A stretch of 64,000 bases of DNA from an uncultured Porphyromonadaceae bacterium. GTDB lineage: Bacteria; Bacteroidota; Bacteroidia; Bacteroidales; UBA11471. The first letter of the stretch is position 1. Each line of letters starts with the position of its first letter. The position numbers and the translations under genes were made by a program. The notes under the pieces are model-generated. The model was given only the letters and a program-made list of their open reading frames with translations. It was not told the DNA's origin and ran no database searches. Of the stretch, positions 8,227 to 17,883 are shown piece by piece. The stretch lies in the NCBI GenBank assembly GCA_900547555.1, contig URHG01000002.1, positions 73,236 to 137,235 of the forward strand, written 5' to 3'.

Positions 8227-10428
8227 TTAGAACAGACTCCATGCAACGGTAAGTCCCGCCATGACGATGGCAACCATGCTCATGAGTTTGATGAGGATAT
8301 TGAGGCTGGGTCCCGAAGTATCTTTGAAAGGATCGCCGACAGTGTCTCCTACGACGGTTGCTTTGTGTACTTCACCGCCTTTCCCTCCCAAGTTCCCTTC
8401 TTCGGTATATTTCTTGGCATTGTCCCATGCTCCACCGGCGTTTGCCATGAAAATAGCGAGGACAAATCCGGCCCCCAATCCGCCGACCAGCAGACCGATG
8501 ACACCCGGTACACCGAATATCAAACCGGTAAGTACGGGAGCGATGATGGCAAGAAGAGAAGGAAATATCATTTCGCGCTGGGCGCCTTTTGTCGAGATCT
8601 CGACACAGCGGGCATAATCGGGTTGTGCTTCTCCGGTAAGAATACCTTTGATTTCCCGGAATTGCCGGCGTACTTCCTCTACCATGTGCGCTGCGGCACG
8701 GCCAACGGCGTTCATGGTTAATCCGCAGAATAGAAAAGCCATCATCGAACCGATGAAAATGCCCGAGAGTACTTTCGGATTCATCAGCGTGATGTCATAG
8801 TAGTACATGAAATCGGTGAATGAGGCGTTATGTACATCTACGGCACGCTCTCCGATTGTCAGAGTTTCTTGTCCCATGCGGGTGAGACCGATACGTATTT
8901 CTTCTATATAGGAGGCCAGTAGGGCGAGACCGGTGAGGGCGGCCGAACCGATGGCGAACCCTTTTCCGGTGGCGGCGGTCGTGTTACCCAGAGAGTCGAG
9001 TGCATCGGTGCGGGAACGGACATCTTTGCCGAGATTGCTCATTTCGGCGTTTCCTCCCGCATTGTCGGCGATAGGTCCGTATGCATCGGTGGCAAGGGTG
9101 ATACCCAATGTCGATAACATTCCTACGGCGGCAATGCCTATACCGTAAAGACCTATCGATACATTGGCGAAATCGAAACCGGCAGCAAACCAGTAAGAGA
9201 GTATGATACCGCATACGACGGCCAAGACGGGTATCGTCGTCGAAATCATGCCCAAACCGATACCCGAGATGATAACGGTCGCCGGGCCGGTTTTTCCGCT
9301 CTCTGCAAGTTTCTGTGTGGGACGGTATGATTGCGAAGTGTAGTATTCGGTCGAACGTCCGATGACGATTCCTACAAGTAGACCGATGACGACGGCACAG
9401 CTTATATAGAACCAGTTTTGTAATTGCAAGGCCCATAGAATGACGAAAGTTGCGACGACGATGAGTATCGAACTCAGGTTGATACCGGTCGAGAGCGATT
9501 TCAGAAGATCTTTCAACTTGGCATCATCTCGGGTCCGAACCGTGAATATTCCGATGATGGAGAGAATGATTCCTACGGCGGCAATGAGCATCGGGGCGAT
9601 AACCGCCTTGAATTGCATGGCACTGTCGCCGCTCCCGATAAATGCAGCCGCTCCGAGAGCCGAGGTGGCAAGTATCGATCCGCAGTACGATTCGTACAGG
9701 TCGGCCCCCATACCGGCAACGTCGCCTACATTATCTCCTACGTTGTCGGCGATGGTTGCGGGGTTTCTCGGATCATCTTCGGGAATTCCCGCTTCGACTT
9801 TCCCGACGAGGTCTGCTCCCACGTCGGCAGCTTTGGTATAAATGCCGCCACCGACGCGTGCGAAAAGGGCTTGTGTCGAAGCTCCCATACCGAAGGTGAG
9901 CATGGTCGTGGTGATGACACAGAGTTTAGATGTGGCATTCATTGCATCGGCTGGGATAAAGTAGTCGAGCAGAAGATACCAAAATGAAATATCGAGCAGC
10001 CCCAGTCCTACGACGACAAGGCCCATGACGGCACCGCTGCGGAACGCGATGCGTAACCCCCGGTTGAGCGATTGCCGGGCAGCATTGGCTGTTCGTGCCG
10101 AAGCGTATGTCGCTGTTTTCATACCCAGAAATCCGGCCAGTCCCGAAAAGAATCCGCCGGTCAGGAATGCTACCGGAACCCAGTGATTTTGCAGATTGAA
10201 CCCGTAGGCCATGATCGAAAAGAAGATGACCAACCCGAGAAATACAAGACCTACGATCTTATATTGTTGTTTCAAGTATGACATGGCACCGGTGCGCACG
10301 AAAGAAGCGATACGTTGCATTGTTTCGGTACCTTCGCTTTCGCGCATCATTTGCTTGAAAAAATACCATGCCAATATCAGGGCGAGGAGAGATGCTGCCG
10401 GCACGATCCAAAATAGGGAAGTTTCCAT
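8227..10428 (-). CDS. hppA: Membrane-bound pyrophosphatase, K+-dependent type (Na+ or Na+/H+ pump)
   Basis: 733 residues, about 16 membrane helices. It hydrolyses pyrophosphate and uses the energy to pump Na+ and/or H+ outward. The PPi/Mg site is intact: DLVGKVEAGIPEDDPRNPA, then DNVGDNVGDVAGMGADLYE, and the second acidic cluster DAYGPIADNAGGNAEM. The subfamily can be read from GNTTAATGKGFAIGS: the position that is Lys in K+-independent H+-pumps is Ala here, which marks the K+-dependent subfamily, where Na+ and dual Na+/H+ pumps occur. A Bacteroides member of this group is known to pump both ions. It is a single-gene unit with its own promoter (10452-10481) and terminator (8177-8217). The exact ion is an inference. 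Confidence 0.93.
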   Translation of the reverse strand: METSLFWIVPAASLLALILAWYFFKQMMRESEGTETMQRIASFVRTGAMSYLKQQYKIVGLVFLGLVIFFSIMAYGFNLQNHWVPVAFLTGGFFSGLAGFLGMKTATYASARTANAARQSLNRGLRIAFRSGAVMGLVVVGLGLLDISFWYLLLDYFIPADAMNATSKLCVITTTMLTFGMGASTQALFARVGGGIYTKAADVGADLVGKVEAGIPEDDPRNPATIADNVGDNVGDVAGMGADLYESYCGSILATSALGAAAFIGSGDSAMQFKAVIAPMLIAAVGIILSIIGIFTVRTRDDAKLKDLLKSLSTGINLSSILIVVATFVILWALQLQNWFYISCAVVIGLLVGIVIGRSTEYYTSQSYRPTQKLAESGKTGPATVIISGIGLGMISTTIPVLAVVCGIILSYWFAAGFDFANVSIGLYGIGIAAVGMLSTLGITLATDAYGPIADNAGGNAEMSNLGKDVRSRTDALDSLGNTTAATGKGFAIGSAALTGLALLASYIEEIRIGLTRMGQETLTIGERAVDVHNASFTDFMYYYDITLMNPKVLSGIFIGSMMAFLFCGLTMNAVGRAAAHMVEEVRRQFREIKGILTGEAQPDYARCVEISTKGAQREMIFPSLLAIIAPVLTGLIFGVPGVIGLLVGGLGAGFVLAIFMANAGGAWDNAKKYTEEGNLGGKGGEVHKATVVGDTVGDPFKDTSGPSLNILIKLMSMVAIVMAGLTVAWSLF

Positions 10429-10451
10429 AGATATCAGATTAAAGTTTGCAA

Positions 10452-10481
10452 TAAAGATAGGAAAATTTTTAAACGGATCAA
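10452..10481 (-). promoter_or_regulatory. Predicted promoter of hppA
   Basis: On the minus strand, TTG (10479-10481) is followed after 19 bases by TATCTTTA (10452-10459), one mismatch from the Bacteroidetes TAnnTTTG box. The leader would be about 15-20 bases to the ATG at 10428. Confidence 0.55.
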
Positions 10482-10546
10482 TATTTTTAGGAATATATAA
10501 GGTTTCGATTTATAGTACTTCGTTTATGTTTAAAACAAATTAAAAA

Positions 10547-10575
10547 GCGGCGGTACACTGAATGTGTACCGCCGT
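10547..10575 (-). terminator. Rho-independent terminator of carB
   Basis: CGGCGGTACAC (10548-10558) pairs perfectly with GTGTACCGCCG (10564-10574) around a 5-base loop. The minus strand continues into CTTTTTAATTTG. It is 24 bases past the carB stop. Confidence 0.85.
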
Positions 10576-10598
10576 TTCTCTGTATAGGGAGTTGTTGC

Positions 10599-13500
10599 CT
10601 ACTTGTATTCTTTCCAGCTTTTAATGGGTATGTTTTGCAGGCTCACAGCGCAGAACGACTCGATAAAAGCTCCTGCCAGACGGGCGTTGGTAATGAGCGG
10701 AATGTTGTGGTCGATTGCCGCTCGGCGTATTTTGTACCCGTTGGTCATTTCGTGCTTGGTATAGTTCTTGGGAACGTTGATGATGAGATCGAATGCATGA
10801 CTGGCAATCATGTCCATGACGTTGTTGTCGCGGTGTTCGTCGGGCCATGAAACTTCGATGGCATTGTCGATACCGTTTTCGACGAGGAATTTGCGAGTCC
10901 CTGCCGTAGCATAGATTTGGTATCCTTTTTCGTACAACATGCGGCAACCGTCGAGCAGATCCACTTTCGATCGTGCCGATCCCGAAGAAACCATTACGTT
11001 TTTCTTGGGAATGGCATATCCTACGGCAAGCATGGCGGTGAGCATGGCTTCGTTGAAGTCATCGCCGATACAACCTACTTCTCCGGTCGATGCCATGTCG
11101 ACACCCAAAATGGGGTCGGTATTTTGTAATCGGGCGAAAGAGAATTGCGATGCTTTTACGCCGATGCAGTCGACGTCGAAAGCCGACTTGTCGGGTTGCG
11201 TATAGGGAGCATTAAGCATGATACGGGTCGCTGTTTCTATAAAGTTGCGTTTCAGGACTTTCGAGACGAACGGGAAACTTCGTGAAGCACGCAGATTACA
11301 TTCGATGACTTTCACATCGTTGTTTTTGGCCAGATACTGTATGTTGAACGGTCCACAGATATTCAGTTCTTTGGCAATCTGCCGGCTGATTTTCTTTATG
11401 CGGCGAGCCGTCTCGAAATAGATTTTCTGTGCCGGGAATACGAGTGTGGCGTCGCCCGAGTGCACACCGGCGAATTCGATGTGTTCAGAGATGGCGTACT
11501 CGACGATTTCTCCGTTTTGTGCGACAGCGTCGAATTCTATTTCTTTGGTATCTTGCATAAATTTCGATACCACGACGGGGTATTCTTTCGATACATGAGC
11601 GGCGAGGGCGAGGAACTCTTTCAGCCCTTCCATGTCGTGGCATACGTTCATGGCGGCACCGGAGAGGACGTACGAAGGACGTACCAGTACGGGGAATCCT
11701 ACATTTTCGACAAATGCCTTGATGTCGTCCATTGAAGTCAGCTCTTTCCATGCCGGTTGGTCGATCCCGAGTTGGTCAAGCATGAGAGAGAATTTGTTTC
11801 GGTTTTCGGCACGATCTATCGAGATAGGAGAGGTTCCGAGAATAGGAACTTGCTGGCGATGCAGCTTCATGGCGAGATTGTTGGGAATCTGTCCGCCTAC
11901 CGAAACGATGACTCCGTTGGGCGATTCGAGATCGATGACATCAAGTACGCGTTCGAACGAAAGCTCGTCGAAGTAAAGTCTGTCGCACATGTCGTAGTCG
12001 GTCGATACCGTTTCAGGATTATAATTGATCATAATCGATTTATAACCCAATTTGCGAGCCGTTTGTATGGCATTGACCGAACACCAGTCAAACTCTACCG
12101 AGCTGCCTATGCGGTAAGCTCCCGAACCGAGAACAACGACCGAACGATCGTTTTTGTAATAAGGTATGTCGTGGTCGCTGCCGTCGTAAGTGAGATAGAG
12201 GTAGTTGGTGAGATCGGGGTGTTCCGAAGCAACGGTATCGATACGTTTTACCGAAGGAAGTATGCCCATTTTTTTGCGAAGATTGCGCACACGTATACTT
12301 TCCACTTCGAGATTACCGGTGGGGTTCTCGACGAAGCGGGCGATTTGGAAGTCGGAGAATCCCAACCGTTTGGCTTCGGAGAGGACTTCTTGCGGAATAT
12401 CTTCGATATGGTCGTAACTTTCGAGTTTGAGCTTGAAATTGTGTATGTTGTGTAATTTATCGAGGAACCACGGAGAGATTTTTGTCAGTTCGTGCAGACG
12501 GTCTATCGAATATCCGCGATCGAATGCTTCGGCAATGGCAAAGATGCGCATGTCAGTGGGGTTGGCCAATTCATCGTCGAGATTGTCGAATGTCAGGTCG
12601 GTATTTCCTACGAAACCGTGCATTCCCTGACCTATCATACGCAGTCCTTTTTGTATGATTTCTTCGAAACTTTTTCCGATAGCCATGATTTCGCCTACCG
12701 ATTTCATGCTCGAACCTATACGCCGCGATACACCTACGAATTTGCTTAGGTCCCAACGGGGTATTTTGCAGATGAGGTAGTCGAGACTCGGGGCTACGTA
12801 GGCCGAGTTGCTGGTTCCCATTTCTCCGATTTGGTCGAGGGTATAGCCCAGCGCCAGTTTGGCGGCGACAAAAGCCAGCGGATAACCGGTTGCTTTCGAG
12901 GCAAGGGCCGATGAACGGCTCAGACGGGCGTTTACTTCGATGACACGGTAATCGTCGGTTTCGGAGTTGAATGCGTATTGGACGTTGCATTCGCCTACTA
13001 TATCGAGGTGGCGGATAATTTTGCAGGAGAGTTCTTGCAACATGGTAAGCTCTTTATTATCGAGCGAGCAGGTAGGAGCGACCACGATACTTTCGCCGGT
13101 GTGTATACCCAGAGGGTCGACATTTTCCATACTGGCAACGGTGAAGCAGTGGTTGTTCTTGTCGCGGATTACCTCGAACTCGATTTCTTTCCAGCCTTTC
13201 AGCGATTCTTCCACAAGTATTTGGGGGGAATAAGAAAAGGCGTTTTCAGCGAGAGCTTTCAGCTCTTCATCGTTATTGCAGAAACCGCTTCCCATACCGC
13301 CGAGAGCGTAAGCCGAACGTATGATCAGCGGGAATCCGATCGTGTGAGCGGCCTTGAAAGCATCGTCCATATTTTCGACGGCGATGCTTTTAGGTGTTTT
13401 TATATCGATCTCGTTGAGTTTTTTCACGAAGAGGTCGCGGTCTTCGGTATTCATGATCGCTTCGACCGATGTCCCGAGTACTTGAACGTTGTATTTCTTC

Positions 13501-13817
13501 AAGATACCTTTGTTGTAGAGTTCGGTACCGCAGTTGAGCGCGGTCTGTCCGCCGAAGGCGAGTAATATCCCGTCGGGTTGTTCTTTTTTGAATATTTCTT
13601 CTACAAAGTAAGGTGTAATCGGCAGGAAATAAACCTGATCGGCTATACCTTCCGAGGTCTGAATGGTTGCAATATTCGGATTGATGAGAACGGTTTTTAT
13701 ACCCTCCTCTTTCATCGCTTTCAGAGCTTGAGAACCTGAATAATCGAACTCTCCGGCTTGTCCGATTTTCAATGCGCCCGAACCGAGCACAAGTACTTTT
13801 TTGATGGTCTGTTGCAT
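10599..13817 (-). CDS. carB: Carbamoyl-phosphate synthase large subunit
   Basis: 1072 residues from ATG 13817 (MQQTIKKVLVLGSGA); the open frame continues 35 codons upstream into the preceding peptidase gene without family similarity. It makes carbamoyl phosphate from bicarbonate, ammonia and two ATP, for pyrimidine and arginine synthesis. Two homologous ATP-grasp halves are visible: carboxy-phosphate domain (GSGALKIGQAGEFDYSG, then INPNIATIQTS) and carbamoyl-phosphate domain (LGSGAYRIGSSVEFDW, INYNPETVSTDYD). The C-terminal MGS-type allosteric domain follows (LLDGCRMLYEKGYQIYATAGT). The length is standard. The glutaminase subunit carA is not in this window. The gene starts 38 bases after the M23 peptidase gene and may be read from that transcript. 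Confidence 0.96.
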   Translation of the reverse strand: MQQTIKKVLVLGSGALKIGQAGEFDYSGSQALKAMKEEGIKTVLINPNIATIQTSEGIADQVYFLPITPYFVEEIFKKEQPDGILLAFGGQTALNCGTELYNKGILKKYNVQVLGTSVEAIMNTEDRDLFVKKLNEIDIKTPKSIAVENMDDAFKAAHTIGFPLIIRSAYALGGMGSGFCNNDEELKALAENAFSYSPQILVEESLKGWKEIEFEVIRDKNNHCFTVASMENVDPLGIHTGESIVVAPTCSLDNKELTMLQELSCKIIRHLDIVGECNVQYAFNSETDDYRVIEVNARLSRSSALASKATGYPLAFVAAKLALGYTLDQIGEMGTSNSAYVAPSLDYLICKIPRWDLSKFVGVSRRIGSSMKSVGEIMAIGKSFEEIIQKGLRMIGQGMHGFVGNTDLTFDNLDDELANPTDMRIFAIAEAFDRGYSIDRLHELTKISPWFLDKLHNIHNFKLKLESYDHIEDIPQEVLSEAKRLGFSDFQIARFVENPTGNLEVESIRVRNLRKKMGILPSVKRIDTVASEHPDLTNYLYLTYDGSDHDIPYYKNDRSVVVLGSGAYRIGSSVEFDWCSVNAIQTARKLGYKSIMINYNPETVSTDYDMCDRLYFDELSFERVLDVIDLESPNGVIVSVGGQIPNNLAMKLHRQQVPILGTSPISIDRAENRNKFSLMLDQLGIDQPAWKELTSMDDIKAFVENVGFPVLVRPSYVLSGAAMNVCHDMEGLKEFLALAAHVSKEYPVVVSKFMQDTKEIEFDAVAQNGEIVEYAISEHIEFAGVHSGDATLVFPAQKIYFETARRIKKISRQIAKELNICGPFNIQYLAKNNDVKVIECNLRASRSFPFVSKVLKRNFIETATRIMLNAPYTQPDKSAFDVDCIGVKASQFSFARLQNTDPILGVDMASTGEVGCIGDDFNEAMLTAMLAVGYAIPKKNVMVSSGSARSKVDLLDGCRMLYEKGYQIYATAGTRKFLVENGIDNAIEVSWPDEHRDNNVMDMIASHAFDLIINVPKNYTKHEMTNGYKIRRAAIDHNIPLITNARLAGAFIESFCAVSLQNIPIKSWKEYK

Positions 13818-13855
13818 GCTATTGGGTATTTTATGGAATATTGAATTCTGAAAAA

Positions 13856-14773
13856 TCAGTCGATACGGATAGGTTGTCCGATTTTCAATGTCCGTTTCGG
13901 ACTTATTTTGTTCAGTCGGCATAATGAGTTGATCGATGTCCTGTATTTACGGGCTATCGAGGTGAGGGTATCTCCTTTTCTCACCCGGTATACCGAGTAG
14001 GTAACACCGTTGGAGTAGTAGGTTTCTGTCCCGGCCCGATAGGGAGCCGAACGGAACACGAATACATCGTTGCGTATTTCATTGTTTTTGAAATCGAATA
14101 TTTCGTTGGGGTTGAGGTCCAATCCCAAAAAACGGATTTCGAAATGAAGATGGGCTCCTGTCGAGCGACCGGTATTTCCCCCGAGGGCGATCGGGTCGCC
14201 TACTTTTACGATGTCGCCCTCTTTTACAAGAAAGCGGGAGAGATGTCCATAGACAGTTTCGAGACCATTGGTGTGGCGCATGACGACATAGTAGCCATAT
14301 CCTCGGCGTTCGTAGTTGGTAAACCGCACTTGTCCTGCAAAAGCGGCGCGTACGGTATCACCTATTGCCAGTTTCAGGTCTACGCCCCGATGCATGCGAT
14401 AACGACGGAAGCCGTAATCTGAGGTTTTACGACCGATGATAGGCATACAGTAATTGGCCACATTGATAGCGAACGTATCGGGAAGTTGTATTCCTGCACG
14501 ACGGTAGGGATTGATCCAGCGATTTACCCATACGTCTCCGTAAAGCTCGCTGGCCGGAGCGATACCGTATTCTTGTTCGAGACGGCGGCTGTATGTGGCC
14601 GAATCATCGATACTCAATATCGAAGGTAATTCTTTATTGATTATATTGTTACGCTTTTGGGTGGCTATATGTTTTTGTATCGAAGGGTCGATTTCCTGTG
14701 CTTGTCCCGAAGACAAGAATATTCCTAAAATTAAGAAAGAAAAAAGTGCGGAGAGAAAACGTTTTTGTTTCAT
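13856..14773 (-). CDS. Secreted M23-family murein endopeptidase with C-terminal LysM domain
   Basis: 305 residues from the ATG at 14773 (MKQKRFLSALFSF), giving a clean signal peptide ending near SGQAQ; an upstream start at 14794 adds only 7 residues. Residues about 120-220 are the LytM/M23 zinc peptidase with ligands His128, Asp132 (MHRGVDL) and His210 (AHLHFE), and catalytic His177 (YGHLS). The active site is complete, so this is an enzyme rather than a degenerate activator. Residues about 258-304 are a LysM peptidoglycan-binding repeat (YRVRKGDTLTSIARKY). It should cut peptide cross-links in the periplasm during growth or division. Its stop lies 38 bases before carB. Confidence 0.9.
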   Translation of the reverse strand: MKQKRFLSALFSFLILGIFLSSGQAQEIDPSIQKHIATQKRNNIINKELPSILSIDDSATYSRRLEQEYGIAPASELYGDVWVNRWINPYRRAGIQLPDTFAINVANYCMPIIGRKTSDYGFRRYRMHRGVDLKLAIGDTVRAAFAGQVRFTNYERRGYGYYVVMRHTNGLETVYGHLSRFLVKEGDIVKVGDPIALGGNTGRSTGAHLHFEIRFLGLDLNPNEIFDFKNNEIRNDVFVFRSAPYRAGTETYYSNGVTYSVYRVRKGDTLTSIARKYRTSINSLCRLNKISPKRTLKIGQPIRID

Positions 14774-14868
14774 ATCTGTTAATCGTTGTTTCATAAATAG
14801 CTGAAATATAGCGATTGTTTGTCTCCGAAAAATTCATCGGATTAAGAATCGTCGGGACATAGATTTTC

Positions 14869-14876
14869 CAAAGGTA
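14869..14876 (-). promoter_or_regulatory. Candidate -7 box for the M23 peptidase-carB unit
   Basis: The minus strand reads TACCTTTG, matching TAnnTTTG, about 95 bases before the peptidase ATG. No clear -33 box is seen. Confidence 0.3.
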
Positions 14877-15004
14877 ATGATTTCTGTTCGATATATTGCT
14901 CGGGTTGTGGAAAAATTTATGATATAATGTTAGAGAATATATATAAATAATATATTTAATCTGCTGTAAATTAATTGGATATTTTGAAATTTGAACAGAC
15001 GATT

Positions 15005-15035
15005 TTTGCCGTTCCTATTTTTTGTATTACTTTTG
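15005..15035 (+). promoter_or_regulatory. Predicted promoter of ispD-recG
   Basis: TTTG at 15005-15008 and TACTTTTG at 15028-15035 with a 19-base spacer match the Bacteroidetes -33/-7 consensus. The predicted transcript start is near 15042, leaving a leader of about 12 bases before the ispD ATG at 15054. This also rules out the upstream in-frame TTG at 14991 as a start. Confidence 0.7.
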
Positions 15036-15053
15036 TTTATAGCAAAAATCATT

Positions 15054-15728
15054 ATGGAAAAGTGTGTTATAGTAGTAGCGGGAGGAAAAGGATTGCGTAT
15101 GGGAGGAGATATACCCAAGCAGTTCAGGCTTGTCGGCGGTCGTCCGGTTTTGATGCATACGCTCGAAGCCTTCCGTCGCTATGATGAGAATATCGGTCTC
15201 GTATTGGTTTTGCCCGAGGCCCATTTTACATATTGGCGGGAGTTGTGTCGTCAGTATGCTTTTTCTCTTCCCCATACGGTCGTGGCTGGTGGGGCGACCC
15301 GTTTCCATTCGGTTTTTAACGGTTTACAAGCTGTGCCCGATGAGGTGCGTCTTATTGCCGTGCATGACGGCGTGCGACCTTTTATTTCTCGTCGCCTTAT
15401 GGCCGACGCGTTTACGGCGGCCGGGCGTTTCGGCGCGGCAATTCCTGTAACGCCGGTTATCGAGTCGTTACGGCGTATTAGGGGCGATGGCAGCAATGAG
15501 GCTGTGTCCCGTGCCGAATATCGCAGTGTGCAGACACCGCAGGTTTTCGATTCCGTTGTTTTCAGAAATGCCTACCGGCAACTGTATCGTGATGATTTTA
15601 CCGATGATGCTTCTGTTGTCGAGGCGGCCGGATACCGGATAATATTGGTCGAGGGGGATAACGATAATATAAAGATTACCACACCACGCGATTTGGCGGT
15701 GGCTGAGATATTATGTGCCGATGAGTGA
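15054..15728 (+). CDS. ispD: 2-C-methyl-D-erythritol 4-phosphate cytidylyltransferase
   Basis: 224 residues from ATG 15054. It joins CTP to methylerythritol phosphate in the non-mevalonate isoprenoid pathway. Family motifs are present: the nucleotide-binding loop VVAGGKGLRMGGDIPKQF (typically AAGxGxRMGxxxPKQ), VHDGVRPFIS for the substrate-binding loop, QTPQVF, and DDASVVEAAGY near the end followed by NIKITTPRDLAVAE. The length matches the family. The last 8 bases overlap the start of recG (ATGAGTGA), so the two genes are translationally linked. There is no IspF domain fused; ispF must be elsewhere. Confidence 0.93.
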   Translation: MEKCVIVVAGGKGLRMGGDIPKQFRLVGGRPVLMHTLEAFRRYDENIGLVLVLPEAHFTYWRELCRQYAFSLPHTVVAGGATRFHSVFNGLQAVPDEVRLIAVHDGVRPFISRRLMADAFTAAGRFGAAIPVTPVIESLRRIRGDGSNEAVSRAEYRSVQTPQVFDSVVFRNAYRQLYRDDFTDDASVVEAAGYRIILVEGDNDNIKITTPRDLAVAEILCADE

Positions 15729-17817
15729 GCTTTCGATGAACGATATAAAGTTTCTTCCCGGCGTCGGTCCTAAACGGGCGGAGTTGTTCAATAAGGAGCT
15801 GGGTATTTATTCTTATGAGGACTTGTTGTATTACTATCCTTATAAGTATATCGATCGTTCGCGTACGTATACCATACGGGAAATCAACGGAACGATGCCC
15901 TATATACAACTGCGTGGCAAGATTGTACGCTACGAGACGCAGGGCGAAGGTTACAAACGTCGTCTCACTGCGATTTTTGCCGATGCTACGGGTACGATAG
16001 AATTGGTATGGTTCAAGGGTATCAAGTATATTCAAGACCGGTATAAGCCGGGAACGGAATATACGCTCTTCGGGCGTCCCACTCTTTTCGGCAGCCGCTT
16101 GAATATCGCTCATCCCGAAATCGATCCTGTCGATGTGGAAATAGACGGGAATACGGGGTTGCAACCGTATTATACGACGACCGAGAAGATGAAGTCGCAT
16201 TTTCTCAATTCGAAGGCTGTACAGAAAATCATCGCTACGTTGTGGAAAGTCATTCCCCGTTCCTTTCCCGAGACGCTTCCGGCTGCCGTAATCGCCCGGG
16301 CTCATGTGATTTATCTCAGCGAAGCTCTTTATAATATACATTTCCCTCAGTCGCCCGATGTGCTGCGTAAGGCACAATTTCGATTGAAGTTCGAGGAGCT
16401 CTTTTATCTGCAACTCAATATATTGAGGTATACCCGCCAACGTATGCGTCGTTTGGGAGGTTTCCCGTTTGCGACGATCGGCGATAATTTCAACCGTTTT
16501 TATCGCGAATGTCTGCCTTTCGAACTGACGGGTGCGCAGAAGAGGGTTTTGAAAGAAATCCGTGCCGATGTGGGCAGCGGTCGGCAGATGAATCGTCTTT
16601 TGCAAGGCGATGTGGGCAGCGGCAAGACCCTCGTTGCTCTTATGGCTATGCTCATGGCGGTGGATAACGGGTATCAGGCGTGTATGATGGCGCCTACCGA
16701 AATTCTGGCTACGCAACATTACGAGACGTTGTGCAGCTTGCTTCGTCCCATCGGCGTGCGTATCGAATTGCTTACCGGCTCTACTCGCAAGAAACAGCGA
16801 GAGGAGATACATGAGGGATTGGTGTCGGGCGATGTGAAGATTCTTGTCGGGACACATGCCCTGCTCGAAGATACGGTCGTATTTGCTAATTTAGGCTTTG
16901 TCGTTATCGACGAGCAGCACCGTTTCGGAGTCGAGCAACGTTCGCGCCTGTGGCGGAAAAACTCCCGACCTCCCCATATTCTCGTGATGACAGCCACCCC
17001 TATCCCACGCACGTTGGCGATGACGGTTTACGGCGATCTCGACGTGTCGGTAATCGACGAATTGCCACCCGGTCGTAAACCGGTAACGACGATACACCGG
17101 TACGATAATCGCCGGGCGGAACTTTATGAGTCGATACGCCGGCAGATCGAGCAGGGGCGTCAGGTATATATTGTTTACCCTCTGATACAGGAAAGTGAGA
17201 AAATCGATTTGAAAAATCTCGAAGAGGGCTTCAAGCAGATCCGTGAGGTCTTTCCCGAATATACCGTGTGCATGGTACACGGGAAAATGAAACCTGCGGA
17301 GAAAGACGCCGAGATGCAGCGTTTTGTCGGGGGCGAGGCGCAAATCATGGTTGCTACTACGGTGATAGAGGTGGGAGTGAATGTGCCGAATGCCACGGTG
17401 ATGGTTATAGAGAATGCCGAGCGTTTCGGCCTTTCCCAGTTGCATCAGTTGCGCGGTCGTGTGGGACGGGGAGCCGACCAGTCTTATTGCGTGTTGGTAA
17501 CATCGCATAAATTATCCGACGATACGCGGAAACGCATCGAGATTATGACCCGTACCAACGACGGCTTTGAGATTTCCGAGGCCGATTTGCAGTTGAGAGG
17601 TCCCGGCGATATGGAGGGAACGCAACAAAGCGGTATTGCTTTTGACTTGCGCATTGCCAATATTGCCAAAGACGGCCAGATTTTGCAACTGGCACGCGAT
17701 ATAGCCGGTGAGGTACTCGATTCCGATCCCGATTTGACGAAACCTGAAAATGCTGTTTTACCCCGCCGGTTGGAAAAACTTTTCCGTCGGAAAATCGATT
17801 TCAGTCTGATAAGTTGA
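15721..17817 (+). CDS. recG: ATP-dependent DNA helicase RecG
   Basis: 698 residues from ATG 15721; GTG 15715 and ATG 15736 are alternatives. It reverses stalled forks and branch-migrates recombination intermediates. Residues about 1-250 form the wedge/OB region (FLPGVGPKRAELFNKELG). The helicase core then shows Walker A LLQGDVGSGKT, the family-specific DEQH box (VIDEQHRFG), motif III MTATPIPRT, and the C-terminal half with ATTVIEVGVNVPNA and HQLRGRVGRG. The end (FRRKIDFSLIS) is typical. It overlaps ispD by 8 bases and ends directly in a strong terminator. Confidence 0.96.
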   Translation: MSELSMNDIKFLPGVGPKRAELFNKELGIYSYEDLLYYYPYKYIDRSRTYTIREINGTMPYIQLRGKIVRYETQGEGYKRRLTAIFADATGTIELVWFKGIKYIQDRYKPGTEYTLFGRPTLFGSRLNIAHPEIDPVDVEIDGNTGLQPYYTTTEKMKSHFLNSKAVQKIIATLWKVIPRSFPETLPAAVIARAHVIYLSEALYNIHFPQSPDVLRKAQFRLKFEELFYLQLNILRYTRQRMRRLGGFPFATIGDNFNRFYRECLPFELTGAQKRVLKEIRADVGSGRQMNRLLQGDVGSGKTLVALMAMLMAVDNGYQACMMAPTEILATQHYETLCSLLRPIGVRIELLTGSTRKKQREEIHEGLVSGDVKILVGTHALLEDTVVFANLGFVVIDEQHRFGVEQRSRLWRKNSRPPHILVMTATPIPRTLAMTVYGDLDVSVIDELPPGRKPVTTIHRYDNRRAELYESIRRQIEQGRQVYIVYPLIQESEKIDLKNLEEGFKQIREVFPEYTVCMVHGKMKPAEKDAEMQRFVGGEAQIMVATTVIEVGVNVPNATVMVIENAERFGLSQLHQLRGRVGRGADQSYCVLVTSHKLSDDTRKRIEIMTRTNDGFEISEADLQLRGPGDMEGTQQSGIAFDLRIANIAKDGQILQLARDIAGEVLDSDPDLTKPENAVLPRRLEKLFRRKIDFSLIS

Positions 17818-17855
17818 CAGCCCGCTCCGTGTCGGAAGCAGGCTGTCTGTTTTTT
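17816..17855 (+). terminator. Rho-independent terminator of ispD-recG
   Basis: GACAGCC (17816-17822) pairs with GGCTGTC (17841-17847); after one mismatch GCT pairs with AGC. A TGTTTTTT run follows. The stem begins inside the recG stop codon. Confidence 0.85.
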
Positions 17856-17883
17856 ACGCTGAAAAAGGGAACGATATTTTCGA

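Noticed and set aside
13818..13922. 35-codon extension of CarB
   Set aside because: It overlaps the M23 peptidase gene in another frame; the conserved CarB start is MQQTIKKVLVLGSGA at 13817.
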